The notes beneath the pieces were generated by a model that saw nothing but the letters and a program-made list of their open reading frames with translations, searched no databases and was not told the DNA's origin. From a bacterium (GTDB taxonomy: Bacteria > Armatimonadota > Chthonomonadetes > Chthonomonadales > Chthonomonadaceae), in assembly GCA_021777995.1 (NCBI GenBank), contig JAJYCW010000019.1, forward strand, positions 1 to 44,188: a stretch of 44,188 nucleotides of DNA, written 5' to 3'. Shown in pieces: positions 24,768 through 32,520 of the stretch. The translations under genes and the position numbers were made by a program. How positions within the stretch are numbered: the first letter of the stretch is position 1; every line of letters starts with the position of its first letter.

Positions 24768-26585
24768 TTACTCATGCAGGTATCTGTAGTTAAACCGGCC
24801 GTCGGGCGCGCTGTCACCTTCCGTCCAAAACCTGTTAATATCTCCGCCAATCGGTACGTTATCAACCCAGTGAAAATCAAACTGAAACTTAAGTCCAACA
24901 GGAACACCAACTAGGATTCTTGGTATTTCTATTACCATTTCACAACCCTGCGTGCGATACGGTACTTCTGAAACTCTACCATCCTCCAGCCTTTTCAGGG
25001 TGGTGATACCAGGCGTGGGAACCGCGGTGTTCACTGCATAATCATACCCCTCCCATCCGTTCAGGTTATCCGGTTGTGTGTTCAAGAGGAGTTGCATCCA
25101 ATCACTATCGGTATAAGGCGTAATAGGCGCCGCAGTCCTTATGTAAAACCAGAGGTGGGTATCGTTGGCAGCCACCCTGGCTTCTACCAGGTCGTTTCTA
25201 CCGGTATGATTGCGGTAGTGGAGATTACCCCAGCCTGACCAGTCCCTATGCACAACATCACCCTCTGCGTCCAGGTACACAGGTTCAACGCCATGCCACT
25301 GAGTCCATGGCTGGTCAAGCTTCATGTTATGGTAATCACGGCAGGTTTGAAGGGGGCGCGAACCCTTAAACTGCCGAAGAGCTGCGACCAGCTGAAGGTA
25401 ATAGCAATCTGTGTAGCCGCCCTTCATCGGCTGCACATCTCGGCTAAACTCCTCGTTGTAGTTATCAACAAAGAACGTTTGGCCAGCCTGAAGTCGTTGC
25501 CCCATAAATTGGATCTGCTGTCCCGGTGCCACAACAAACCGTTGAGCAACCCACTCATTCCATCCGGTAATAAAAGCGAACTGAGGGTCAATTTTCAAAA
25601 GTCGCTCCAACTGCAGACCAAAATTGACACCTTTGCGAGTGTCCGGAGCTAGAAAACGGCTGTCGAGCCGTGGTTCACCACCGGGGTGCCAACTGCGACC
25701 GATATCATTGTCTGGGTGAGAGGCAACCGATGCGGGTGCCTCCTCAGGTAGTGAAGGGGAGGTATGCCACCCAAAGCGTTGAGGATAAGTATCGATCCAC
25801 TCCCACTTATCTTTACCGGGATCCCACGCCCAGGAATACCGCCAGGTAAAGAACTTCTGCACTTCGGGCTTGAGAGGCTGACCACGCTCATCCTTAGCCG
25901 ATACATCTCCCAGAATGAGCGGCTTTCCGTCCCAATGAAACCATAATTCGGAATACCGCCGTGGTACGTACACAAACTCATACAAATCCATGACCGTACG
26001 CACTGTAGCTGCGTGGGTAACAAACGCAAACTGAGGAACTACTCCCCCAAGGGCCATGATTCGCCGCGCCTCACGGCAAAGTGTCACCAGTTCGTTGTGA
26101 TAGGTGAATCCATTTGTAACGTCAATTAGTAGCACATCTATTCCGGCATTGGCAAGCATTCTTAGATTGTGTTGCGCTACCCATGGGTCATCAGAGCGAA
26201 AATATCCAATGGCTGGCTCGCCCCACCAATGAAAGGCACCCACTGGTCCATAATCAGGCCTTTCGGGATTCTCTGAGATGAGCTTAGAATTATCATACGG
26301 ACCCGGTGTGCCGTGTGCCCCATGCCACAGAAAGTAGAAAATACCCACTGTACGGTCTTTACGCGGTTGTCCCACCACGTCGTGAAGAGGCAGCGACCGA
26401 CCAAGAGCGTCGGTGCAAACCCAGGTATCTGCCCGCACGTCTCGTTTACGTGCAGCTTGCATAGTATCATCGAGAGCGAGACCGGTGCCATCTGCAGGCT
26501 GGATCGTCGCGTTTACCGCAGCTCCCAATACTGAAAGTCGCCCCGTAGCTTTCAATAACTCGCGCCTTGTTGTACGACCACCCAT
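24768..26585 (-). CDS. Tat-exported GH71/99-like glycoside hydrolase
   Basis: 605 aa. The twin-arginine signal TTRRELLKATGRLSVLGA is followed by a TIM-barrel-like domain (about 75-400). Landmark segments are VGIFYFLWHGAHGTPGPYD, LRMLANAGIDVLLIDVTNG, GKPLILGD and FAFITGWNEWVAQRF. These resemble GH71/GH99 and related DUF4434/DUF5010-type enzymes; GH99 members are endo-alpha-mannosidases or endo-mannanases. A C-terminal beta-sandwich (about 455-600: VEARVAANDTHLWFYIRT, YDYAVNT, FDFHWVDN) resembles CBM9 or DOMON-type sugar-binding domains. The ATG at 26585 is chosen over 26603 because GGGAG lies nine bases upstream. It is 26 bases after recO and may be read with it. No operator copy precedes it. 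Its specificity is inferred only from the mannosidase neighbours. Confidence 0.75.
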   Translation of the reverse strand: MGGRTTRRELLKATGRLSVLGAAVNATIQPADGTGLALDDTMQAARKRDVRADTWVCTDALGRSLPLHDVVGQPRKDRTVGIFYFLWHGAHGTPGPYDNSKLISENPERPDYGPVGAFHWWGEPAIGYFRSDDPWVAQHNLRMLANAGIDVLLIDVTNGFTYHNELVTLCREARRIMALGGVVPQFAFVTHAATVRTVMDLYEFVYVPRRYSELWFHWDGKPLILGDVSAKDERGQPLKPEVQKFFTWRYSWAWDPGKDKWEWIDTYPQRFGWHTSPSLPEEAPASVASHPDNDIGRSWHPGGEPRLDSRFLAPDTRKGVNFGLQLERLLKIDPQFAFITGWNEWVAQRFVVAPGQQIQFMGQRLQAGQTFFVDNYNEEFSRDVQPMKGGYTDCYYLQLVAALRQFKGSRPLQTCRDYHNMKLDQPWTQWHGVEPVYLDAEGDVVHRDWSGWGNLHYRNHTGRNDLVEARVAANDTHLWFYIRTAAPITPYTDSDWMQLLLNTQPDNLNGWEGYDYAVNTAVPTPGITTLKRLEDGRVSEVPYRTQGCEMVIEIPRILVGVPVGLKFQFDFHWVDNVPIGGDINRFWTEGDSAPDGRFNYRYLHE

Positions 26586-26611
26586 AGGTGTGTACTCCCT
26601 CATTGAAAGGT

Positions 26612-27379
26612 CTAGAGACCTCTGCCCATTCGCAGTGCCTGTAAGAATTCTGCGCTCTTTAGCAACCTGCCCGCATGAAACTGGACGTAACCCTGAATTG
26701 CATTCGTGGCAAGTGCAGCGGGCTTTTCAGGTGGGCAAAGTTCAAGAAGCGTTCTTGCACCCGCCCGAGAGAGAATCCCAATGAGTGCCACTGCTTCCGC
26801 GGAGAGCGAAACGGCATCCTTGATGCTGCTGGCGCACACTCTGCACGTAACGCCACCGCTAGACGGACTGAAACCTGCCGGTCCTCCATCCAGTGGCTCA
26901 ACACAGCAGCTGCAGCTTTCAAGATGAGGTGCATAGCCTAGTTCTGCCATTAAGCGCAGCAACGTAGCATTGATGATCGCGTCGGGCCACATCGCAGGTT
27001 GCTGCATAAGGTTCAATGCGTGACATAGAAGGTTGAATACTGCGGCAGCAGACTGTTGATCGTGCTCGTGCAACAGCGCATCCACGACATCACACAAGTA
27101 ACAGGCGCCTGCCAGGCCGGCCATCGACGAGCGAAGTGCACTGTAAACTGCCACTACCTCACACTGTGTCACCACATCGAGCGATTTACCAGTAGCAACA
27201 AGAACCCTTAGTCGCGTGAACGGCTCAGTCGCACCCGACAGTTTGCTGCCTGATCTGCGTGCTCCACGCATAACGAAGTTCCGTTTTCCGTGTTCGGGTG
27301 TTAAGGCAGTAATGCACCGGTCGTTCTCGCCTATATCACGCCGGGTGAGCACAAGGCACTGCGCAGGATACGTGGGCAT
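26612..27379 (-). CDS. recO: DNA repair protein RecO
   Basis: Recombination mediator that acts with RecF/RecR to load RecA on SSB-covered DNA. 255 aa, usual length. The N-terminal OB fold starts PTYPAQCLVLTRRDIGENDR, with TPEHGKRNFVMRGARR typical of the family. The helical C-terminal domain carries a zinc site formed by Cys156/Cys159 (CSCC) and Cys179/Cys182 (CRVC). It is a housekeeping gene in the middle of accessory glycan genes, which argues that this is stable chromosome. The secreted enzyme gene follows after a very short gap. Confidence 0.93.
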   Translation of the reverse strand: MPTYPAQCLVLTRRDIGENDRCITALTPEHGKRNFVMRGARRSGSKLSGATEPFTRLRVLVATGKSLDVVTQCEVVAVYSALRSSMAGLAGACYLCDVVDALLHEHDQQSAAAVFNLLCHALNLMQQPAMWPDAIINATLLRLMAELGYAPHLESCSCCVEPLDGGPAGFSPSSGGVTCRVCASSIKDAVSLSAEAVALIGILSRAGARTLLELCPPEKPAALATNAIQGYVQFHAGRLLKSAEFLQALRMGRGL

Positions 27380-27453
27380 CTTAATCTAATGCCCCGGGCG
27401 ATGGTAACCGGCTTTTAGATCCGGATTGAAATCGGGCAACAACCGTTTCTGCC

Positions 27454-28839
27454 TTATTCATCCATTGAACTCACAGGTCCCTTAGATTTTAACATTCGGC
27501 CGGAAATGAACTGGTTCTTGTACATTTCAAATTTGCGGTTAAGCGCAGAAAGCGCAAACCTCTCAGCATCTTCAACTACTACCGTAAGGCTGCTGCTGCC
27601 ACCTGCCCATTTTACACCAGAGTGCATAGTAGCCGCCCCAACCCCACTCCAGAGCATCCGTCCGTTTGATGTATCTAACAGGTAACCTACCGAGCGGGCA
27701 TACGCAGAGTCTGCCGGCTCCTTTCGCCTGTCGCTGCCTGTAGAGGCTTCCACGTCAACAATACGACTGAGAAAGACCATCTTGACACGCAGCTGCTTTC
27801 CCAATGCCAGTGCTGCCTTTACATTTGGAACGATTCCATCCCACAAATCCGCCATGCCCGCTCTGGACCTTAGAAGTACTTCACGGCATGCAGATGGTGG
27901 TTCCACGTTACGCGACATTATGGGCTGGAGATCGAGGTTCATCAGGTGTGATACGTCGCGCTGCAGGCCGTTTATTCCGGAAGGTATTACCCTTCTGCCC
28001 GTTTCTGCAAACACCAGGAGGTCAGCCGCTGACGGACCTGCGATTGGGGCGATTGCCACGGAGGTGCTTGGTCGAGCAAATGGAGAACTCTCTAGAAGTT
28101 CCAATGTGCTTACTGCCATTCGCGCTGCCCCCCAGCAAGCCCTGGCAAGTACGGCGGTTCTGGTTTTAAGGTAAGCGGTACCAAACAGTACGCGCGGCGC
28201 GGCATATGTACCACTGCAGTCAATATGGTGCAACTGCATTTTGAGAGTTGAAGAGTTGGTTGCTCTCATATAAAACGAGATACGCGCCCAGACGTTTACG
28301 CGACGCTGTGACTTTTCGCTGATCGCCACGTGTAGAATGACAGGTAATGCTGCCGCCACTAAGTCATTAGTCTTGAGCAATCGAGCTATTTCAGCGGGTT
28401 GACCCTGGTTCCGTGAGGGCGCCTGCACGCCTAACACGTCGAGCCGTAGACGGTGGTTAAGTGCTATTTTAAATGATGCACAGAAAAGCTGCAGGGCGGC
28501 GGCCGGCAGCTCCTGGTAATTTGGCTGAGAGGGGGGTGCGGGCGCTGCCTTGCCAAACAGCTTGAGATTACCCCAGTCATCGTCTTTAGAGCGCGACCTA
28601 TTGGCACTGCGCGGCTGCCATTGGTCAATTTGCGTCGTAACAGATTTTTGGACTTGCGCAGGTAGAGATGTTTTTGGTGTAACGAGCACAATAGTCGAGC
28701 CAGGAGCTAACGCAGCATATGTCGACATGCGGTGTGGTATTGCCTGAGCCGACGCGCTATTCACCAGGACAAGCAGCATAGCCAAGCAGGTTGACAATGC
28801 TACCCCTGTTTCTGTATACTCCAACTGTCCTATTCGCAA
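27454..28839 (-). CDS. Secreted protein of unknown function
   Basis: 461 aa, not recognised. The N-terminus has a hydrophobic export signal (ALSTCLAMLLVLVNSASAQA). The mature part opens with ALAPGSTIVLVTPKTSLP, followed by a basic, Ser-rich linker and a mixed alpha/beta body. Near the C-terminus, VGYLLDTSNGRMLWSGVGAA resembles envelope proteins that report a stored value or assembled state, but I assign no family. The start is a TTG at 28839 with AAAGG nine bases upstream; alternative TTG starts exist closer to the signal. It is divergent from the HTH gene, with only about 45 bases between starts. Composition supports a real gene. Confidence 0.65.
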   Translation of the reverse strand: MRIGQLEYTETGVALSTCLAMLLVLVNSASAQAIPHRMSTYAALAPGSTIVLVTPKTSLPAQVQKSVTTQIDQWQPRSANRSRSKDDDWGNLKLFGKAAPAPPSQPNYQELPAAALQLFCASFKIALNHRLRLDVLGVQAPSRNQGQPAEIARLLKTNDLVAAALPVILHVAISEKSQRRVNVWARISFYMRATNSSTLKMQLHHIDCSGTYAAPRVLFGTAYLKTRTAVLARACWGAARMAVSTLELLESSPFARPSTSVAIAPIAGPSAADLLVFAETGRRVIPSGINGLQRDVSHLMNLDLQPIMSRNVEPPSACREVLLRSRAGMADLWDGIVPNVKAALALGKQLRVKMVFLSRIVDVEASTGSDRRKEPADSAYARSVGYLLDTSNGRMLWSGVGAATMHSGVKWAGGSSSLTVVVEDAERFALSALNRKFEMYKNQFISGRMLKSKGPVSSMDE

Positions 28840-28885
28840 ATGAAAAGCCTTTGCCAGTTTCGCTATATCACCTGGAGGTAGTATG

Positions 28886-29113
28886 ATGGTTCAGGCGGGC
28901 CGTGATCTATTGACGGTTGAACAAGCGGCCGATTATCTGCAGGTGAGCGAGTCAAGTATTCGTTCCTACATACGGCAGGGCTGTTTACAGGCATTTAGGG
29001 TGGCCGGTAAGCGAAAAGTACTCATACCACGCGAATCCGTTTTAAGCTTGCTGCAGCCCGTTAACCCCGAAACTATTGATGATCTAGCCGATGGAAATTC
29101 TACAGAAGAGTAG
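28886..29113 (+). CDS. Excisionase-type helix-turn-helix protein
   Basis: A 75-aa DNA-binding protein of the excisionase/HTH_17 (MerR-like winged helix) type: LLTVEQAADYLQVSESSIRSYIRQG, then AFRVAGKRKVLIPRESVLSLL. GGAGGT at 28874-28879 suits the second of two adjacent ATGs (28886) better than 28883. It lies 9 bases before the ABC permease gene and looks co-transcribed with it. No integrase or att site is visible, so despite the family name it is more likely a small transcription factor for the exporter operon or for the divergent secreted protein. Confidence 0.82.
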   Translation: MVQAGRDLLTVEQAADYLQVSESSIRSYIRQGCLQAFRVAGKRKVLIPRESVLSLLQPVNPETIDDLADGNSTEE

Positions 29114-29122
29114 CATATTTTA

Positions 29123-30028
29123 ATGCCGTTAAGAGACAACGAGCCGCCGGTAACAATGCGGGGTGAACTTCGTGAGCTTTGGAAGTTTCGGGAACTGGTT
29201 AAGATGCTCGTTACGCGCGAGCTGAAGATCCGCTACAAGAATTCAGTCCTGGGATTTGTTTGGTCCATCATTCCACCGCTTATGCAGGTACTCGTCTTTA
29301 CGTTTCTTCTGAGGAACGTTCTAGGCGTTCCTGCCAAAAACTTTAGTGCTTACCTGCTAAGCGGGATTATACCGTGGACGTTCTTCAGTACCGGAATTCA
29401 GGATGCGAGCCAGTCTATCGTCATCAATTACACAATGATACGAAAGATTTACATGCCTCGCGAGGCCATTCCGTTAGCCAATGTTATTAGCAATGGTGTT
29501 CATTTCTTGCTAGGCTGGTTAGTCTATTTTGTTGCTTTTTATCTGGTCGCACCGTTCTTTCATGGCGGAATTCCAATACTTCCAACACTCGTCTTCTTCC
29601 CATTTGTGGTTGTAATGGAAACAATGCTTGTAACCGGATGTGCGCTGTTCGTGGCGGCGTTAAACGTGTTTTACGAGGATGTGAAATTCATTCTTCAAAC
29701 TGTGTTTAACCTTGCATTTTTTATCATGCCGGTGCTGTACCCATCCGACCAGATATATTACACGTCTTCGCTTGTAAGAAAGCACCCCTGGATATTCACC
29801 CTGTATATGCTTAATCCCATAGCGTCGTTCATCAACGCCTTTCGGCATTTCATCCTTCAACCTATTGGTCCTTCGGCGTTTAACCAGAGCCCCAGGCTCA
29901 TCGGGAAACCGCCTCTTCCGTTCGACTGGACAACATTTGGTGGCGCCTGCCTTATTACTGTACTTGTTGCGTGGGGAGGATATACCTATTTTAACTACCG
30001 GAAATGGCAGTTTGTGGAGCGGCCATGA
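29123..30028 (+). CDS. ABC-2 type permease, Wzm-like polysaccharide exporter
   Basis: Inner-membrane component of an ABC exporter for polysaccharide or glycan precursors, 301 aa. The N-terminal amphipathic segment is ELVKMLVTRELKIRYKNSVLGF, a block typical of Wzm/TagG permeases. About six membrane segments follow (WSIIPPLMQVLVFTFLL, NGVHFLLGWLVYFVAFYL, VVVMETMLVTGCALFVAAL, TVFNLAFFIMPVLYP, and others). The stop overlaps the ATPase start as ATGA. The Shine-Dalgarno site is weak; an alternative ATG at 29156 would remove 11 polar residues. No glycosyltransferases are present nearby, so the cargo is unknown. Confidence 0.9.
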   Translation: MPLRDNEPPVTMRGELRELWKFRELVKMLVTRELKIRYKNSVLGFVWSIIPPLMQVLVFTFLLRNVLGVPAKNFSAYLLSGIIPWTFFSTGIQDASQSIVINYTMIRKIYMPREAIPLANVISNGVHFLLGWLVYFVAFYLVAPFFHGGIPILPTLVFFPFVVVMETMLVTGCALFVAALNVFYEDVKFILQTVFNLAFFIMPVLYPSDQIYYTSSLVRKHPWIFTLYMLNPIASFINAFRHFILQPIGPSAFNQSPRLIGKPPLPFDWTTFGGACLITVLVAWGGYTYFNYRKWQFVERP

Positions 30029-30807
30029 CAAGCGCAGAAAACGCCATTATAGTTGAAAACCTTCATAAGCATTTTAGGATACGGTACCGCACCCACCTAA
30101 AGACCAGAATGCTGAACCTTCTAAAGAGACAGCCACCACTTCAGGAGTTTACTGCACTGCACAACGTGAGCTTTACCGTGCCTCGTGGGCAAACTGTAGC
30201 AGTTATTGGTCGCAACGGGAGTGGAAAATCGACATTGCTATGCCTCCTCGCAAGGGTTTATCGCAAAACTGGTGGTGTCATACAGATGTCTGCGGAAGAC
30301 GGGTCGCCCGCTCGAATCGCTCCACTGCTTGACCTTAGCGCTGGCTTCCACCTCGACCTCACAGGGGCAGAGAATATACTGTTCTACGGAGCTGTTCTGG
30401 GCAATACTGCCAAAGAGATGCGAGCCTGCTTTGACAGCATTGTAGAATTCGCTGAGCTAGGTAGCAAAGTCGACACCCACCTGCGCAACTGGAATGAGGG
30501 CGCACGACTTCGCCTAGGCTTCTCTATTGCGGTACACACCAACCCGGATATATTGCTTGTGGATGAGGTACTTGCCGTGGGAGACGAGGCTTTTCAGGCA
30601 AAGTGCTACGCCTACATCCGTAAGATGCAGTCGCTGGGCAAGACCATCGTTTTCGTTACCCATGATCTTAGAACAGTAGAACGTGTTGCTCAGCGGGTGA
30701 TCTGGCTAAACCAGGGCAACATTCAGATGGACGGCGATGTGGGCGAAGTGCTGCAGTCATACCGTGTATTTTCGGCCGGCGCGGCATTTACCGATGGTCT
30801 TAACTGA
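30025..30807 (+). CDS. ABC transporter ATPase, Wzt-like
   Basis: Energises the Wzm-like permease. 260 aa from the ATG at 30025, chosen because GGAG at 30016-30019 is well spaced and the ATGA overlap with the permease stop is a classic coupling arrangement. Walker A GRNGSGKST (62-70), signature region NEGARLRLGFSIA (157-169; the usual SG is replaced by NEG), Walker B DILLVDE with Glu181, and H-loop His213. The strongly diverged region LLDLSAGFHLDLTGAENI is typical of the TagH/Wzt branch. It lacks the C-terminal carbohydrate-recognition domain of O-antigen Wzt, so it resembles capsule or teichoic-acid type exporters. It converges with the next gene with only 6 bases between stops. Confidence 0.92.
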   Translation: MTSAENAIIVENLHKHFRIRYRTHLKTRMLNLLKRQPPLQEFTALHNVSFTVPRGQTVAVIGRNGSGKSTLLCLLARVYRKTGGVIQMSAEDGSPARIAPLLDLSAGFHLDLTGAENILFYGAVLGNTAKEMRACFDSIVEFAELGSKVDTHLRNWNEGARLRLGFSIAVHTNPDILLVDEVLAVGDEAFQAKCYAYIRKMQSLGKTIVFVTHDLRTVERVAQRVIWLNQGNIQMDGDVGEVLQSYRVFSAGAAFTDGLN

Positions 30808-30813
30808 GCCGAA

Positions 30814-31587
30814 TTAAGCACCCCCGGCAAGGGTATGCCTGCGCATAAGCTGATACCCAATCTGCAGCAGTTCTGCCATGTTCTTTACGTCCTCAGCATT
30901 ATAATTTAACAATAGGTCCAGCGAATGCTTTCTCCCTAGCCTATACTCCTGCCACAGTCTCACGGCGTCCATTCCATTGAGCCCATCCGCTGCACTGGAT
31001 CGCACTATACCGAGCTGTCGCTCGATAGATTTTAAGCCACCCTTCCTGCCAACACGGCGAAAGAGGTAGCAGAGGTCTACGTGGAGTTGGGGAAGCTGTA
31101 TGCCAGGGAAAGCGCGTTTAATAAAGGGTATGTCGAATACCGTACCGAAAAAGGTGACCAGCAAGGCACATTCCGCTACGGCTTCTGGAAAACGGTGCAG
31201 GTTTACCCCTGCCACAAACTGCTGCATCTTGCGGCCATCGTACAACCCAATAACCGTGATGTCGTCTGCATTCTGCCCGCCATTTGTTTCAATATCCAGA
31301 AACCCAAGCTGGTAACCGAACTCCGGTACCGCACGCCAGTGTTCCTGTGCAGGAAGCAGCCTGGCAAACCAGGCATAATCGCCCTCGGCTAACCGCTCTC
31401 TAGACTCTTGCAGCGTGCGTACAAGCGACGAATTCTGTGAATCGGTAACGGGCCACGAACCACTCCGGTCCAGATAGCTTTCCCATGTAGTTGCGCCCAC
31501 ACTCCATAGAGCCTGTTCTGTAACGCGACCAATGCCCGGGGCGTGCAGGAAAGTGCGTTCTAGCATATTATTCTCTGATGAACCCAC
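30814..31587 (-). CDS. YprB-like RNase H-fold exonuclease
   Basis: Predicted metal-dependent 3'-5' nuclease of the YprB/RNase_H_2 (DEDD) group, 257 aa, cytosolic. Conserved acids are visible in order: Asp98 and Glu100 (GFLDIETN), Asp152 (FGTVFDIPFI), Asp171 (HVDLCYLFRR) and Asp233 (YNAEDVKNM). The N-terminus HAPGIGRVTEQALWSVGATTWESYL resembles a helix-hairpin-helix DNA-binding element. The start is GTG at 31587 with AGGAGA seven bases upstream; the ATG at 31566 is less well supported. Single-gene unit, probably housekeeping. Substrate (DNA or RNA) is not predictable. Confidence 0.85.
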   Translation of the reverse strand: MGSSENNMLERTFLHAPGIGRVTEQALWSVGATTWESYLDRSGSWPVTDSQNSSLVRTLQESRERLAEGDYAWFARLLPAQEHWRAVPEFGYQLGFLDIETNGGQNADDITVIGLYDGRKMQQFVAGVNLHRFPEAVAECALLVTFFGTVFDIPFIKRAFPGIQLPQLHVDLCYLFRRVGRKGGLKSIERQLGIVRSSAADGLNGMDAVRLWQEYRLGRKHSLDLLLNYNAEDVKNMAELLQIGYQLMRRHTLAGGA

Positions 31588-31660
31588 GCTCTGTTCTCCT
31601 GCGGTACGTAAACCGCTCTCGGTTGACGCCGTGCTACAGACCTTACGAAATTGAGGTGAA

Positions 31661-32422
31661 TTATACCTTCATTGGAGTGCGCTGTTGGCTGTAGACGTGA
31701 AGATAGCCAATGGTGTGGTATCCCAGAGTTGTATAGAGCAACTCGCCAGCCCGGCTGGCAACGAGAATAGAGGTTGGAAGCCCCATCGTGCAGTCGTCAG
31801 CAATCATCGCATTCATCAGGTCTGTTGCAATACCCGTGCGACGATACTGCTTAAATGTCTCAACTCCAGCCACATAACTAACGGTAGGGCTTATCGATAT
31901 ACAGCGGACGAATCCCGCTACCTCTCCTTGCTTGAGGGAATAATAGGCCCGAACGGCAGGTGGACTAACATCGAGGTGGTCCGGCAGAACCTGCCTGGCA
32001 TGGGTCGCACGATTTAGTGCATCTGCCTGTGCCGGGCTCTGCACCCGAATTGACTCGTGTAGAGGCGGTCGGCCCTTGTAACCAGTGGTCTTAAGGGCCA
32101 TAACGGGTTCGCTGCGCCGATACCTGTACCCGGCACCAATGAGTTGAGGTTTTAATTCCTGTAATACGGCAGCGTCTGTTCCGGCCGCGCACAACCGGTG
32201 TGCCCGGCTACCTGTATGCTCCGCAACGGCTTGTTGAATGGCCGTGATTGTGCTGGTCGCTGGTACTACCCATTCATCGCTTCGAGCCACACCTTTACCA
32301 GAACAAGTATCATGCACCAACCAGAAGGTACCAACCCTAAGGGCTTCGCACGGCCGGTAAACTGCGCGGCCAAATGCAATACAGTGAACGAATACATCAA
32401 TGGCTTCATTCAGATCAATCAT
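31661..32422 (-). CDS. GNAT family N-acetyltransferase
   Basis: 253 aa from the ATG at 32422 (AGGAG seven bases upstream); the upstream in-frame extension to 32476 lacks such a site. The C-terminal half holds the GNAT fold: VAGFVRCISISPTVSYVAGVET, then the acetyl-CoA loop QYRRTGIATDLMNAM and the closing LYTTLGYHTIGYLHVY. The N-terminal half (about 1-120) is unlike single-domain GNATs and may be a second, degenerate GNAT-like or substrate domain. The acceptor substrate is unknown. Confidence 0.82.
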   Translation of the reverse strand: MIDLNEAIDVFVHCIAFGRAVYRPCEALRVGTFWLVHDTCSGKGVARSDEWVVPATSTITAIQQAVAEHTGSRAHRLCAAGTDAAVLQELKPQLIGAGYRYRRSEPVMALKTTGYKGRPPLHESIRVQSPAQADALNRATHARQVLPDHLDVSPPAVRAYYSLKQGEVAGFVRCISISPTVSYVAGVETFKQYRRTGIATDLMNAMIADDCTMGLPTSILVASRAGELLYTTLGYHTIGYLHVYSQQRTPMKV

Positions 32423-32476
32423 GCGGTCGCTCCTGGCCGATGACCTTGAGTACTCCCGCATTGTAGCACCAACCAA

Positions 32477-32508
32477 CCCGCATGAGTCCTAACCGGAGTA
32501 CATGCGGG
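32477..32508 (-). terminator. Hairpin after YncE/phosphoesterase gene
   Basis: CCCGCATG (32477-32484) pairs with CATGCGGG (32501-32508), with an inner TCC/GGA stem. On the minus strand it is followed by TTGGTTGGTG. It lies 13 bases beyond the stop at 32521. Confidence 0.45.
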
Positions 32509-32520
32509 CGGTATCCGAAA

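Noticed and set aside
24745-24792. 15-codon + strand frame (MSMLPSKLTHAGICS) behind a strong AGGAGGGG
   Set aside because: Striking ribosome binding site, but the frame is tiny, has no visible promoter and overlaps the end of the opposite-strand glycoside hydrolase gene. Chance is the simpler explanation.
28886-29113. Excisionase of an integrated element
   Set aside because: The protein is of the excisionase HTH type, but there is no integrase, att repeat or tRNA, and it is tightly linked to an ABC exporter.
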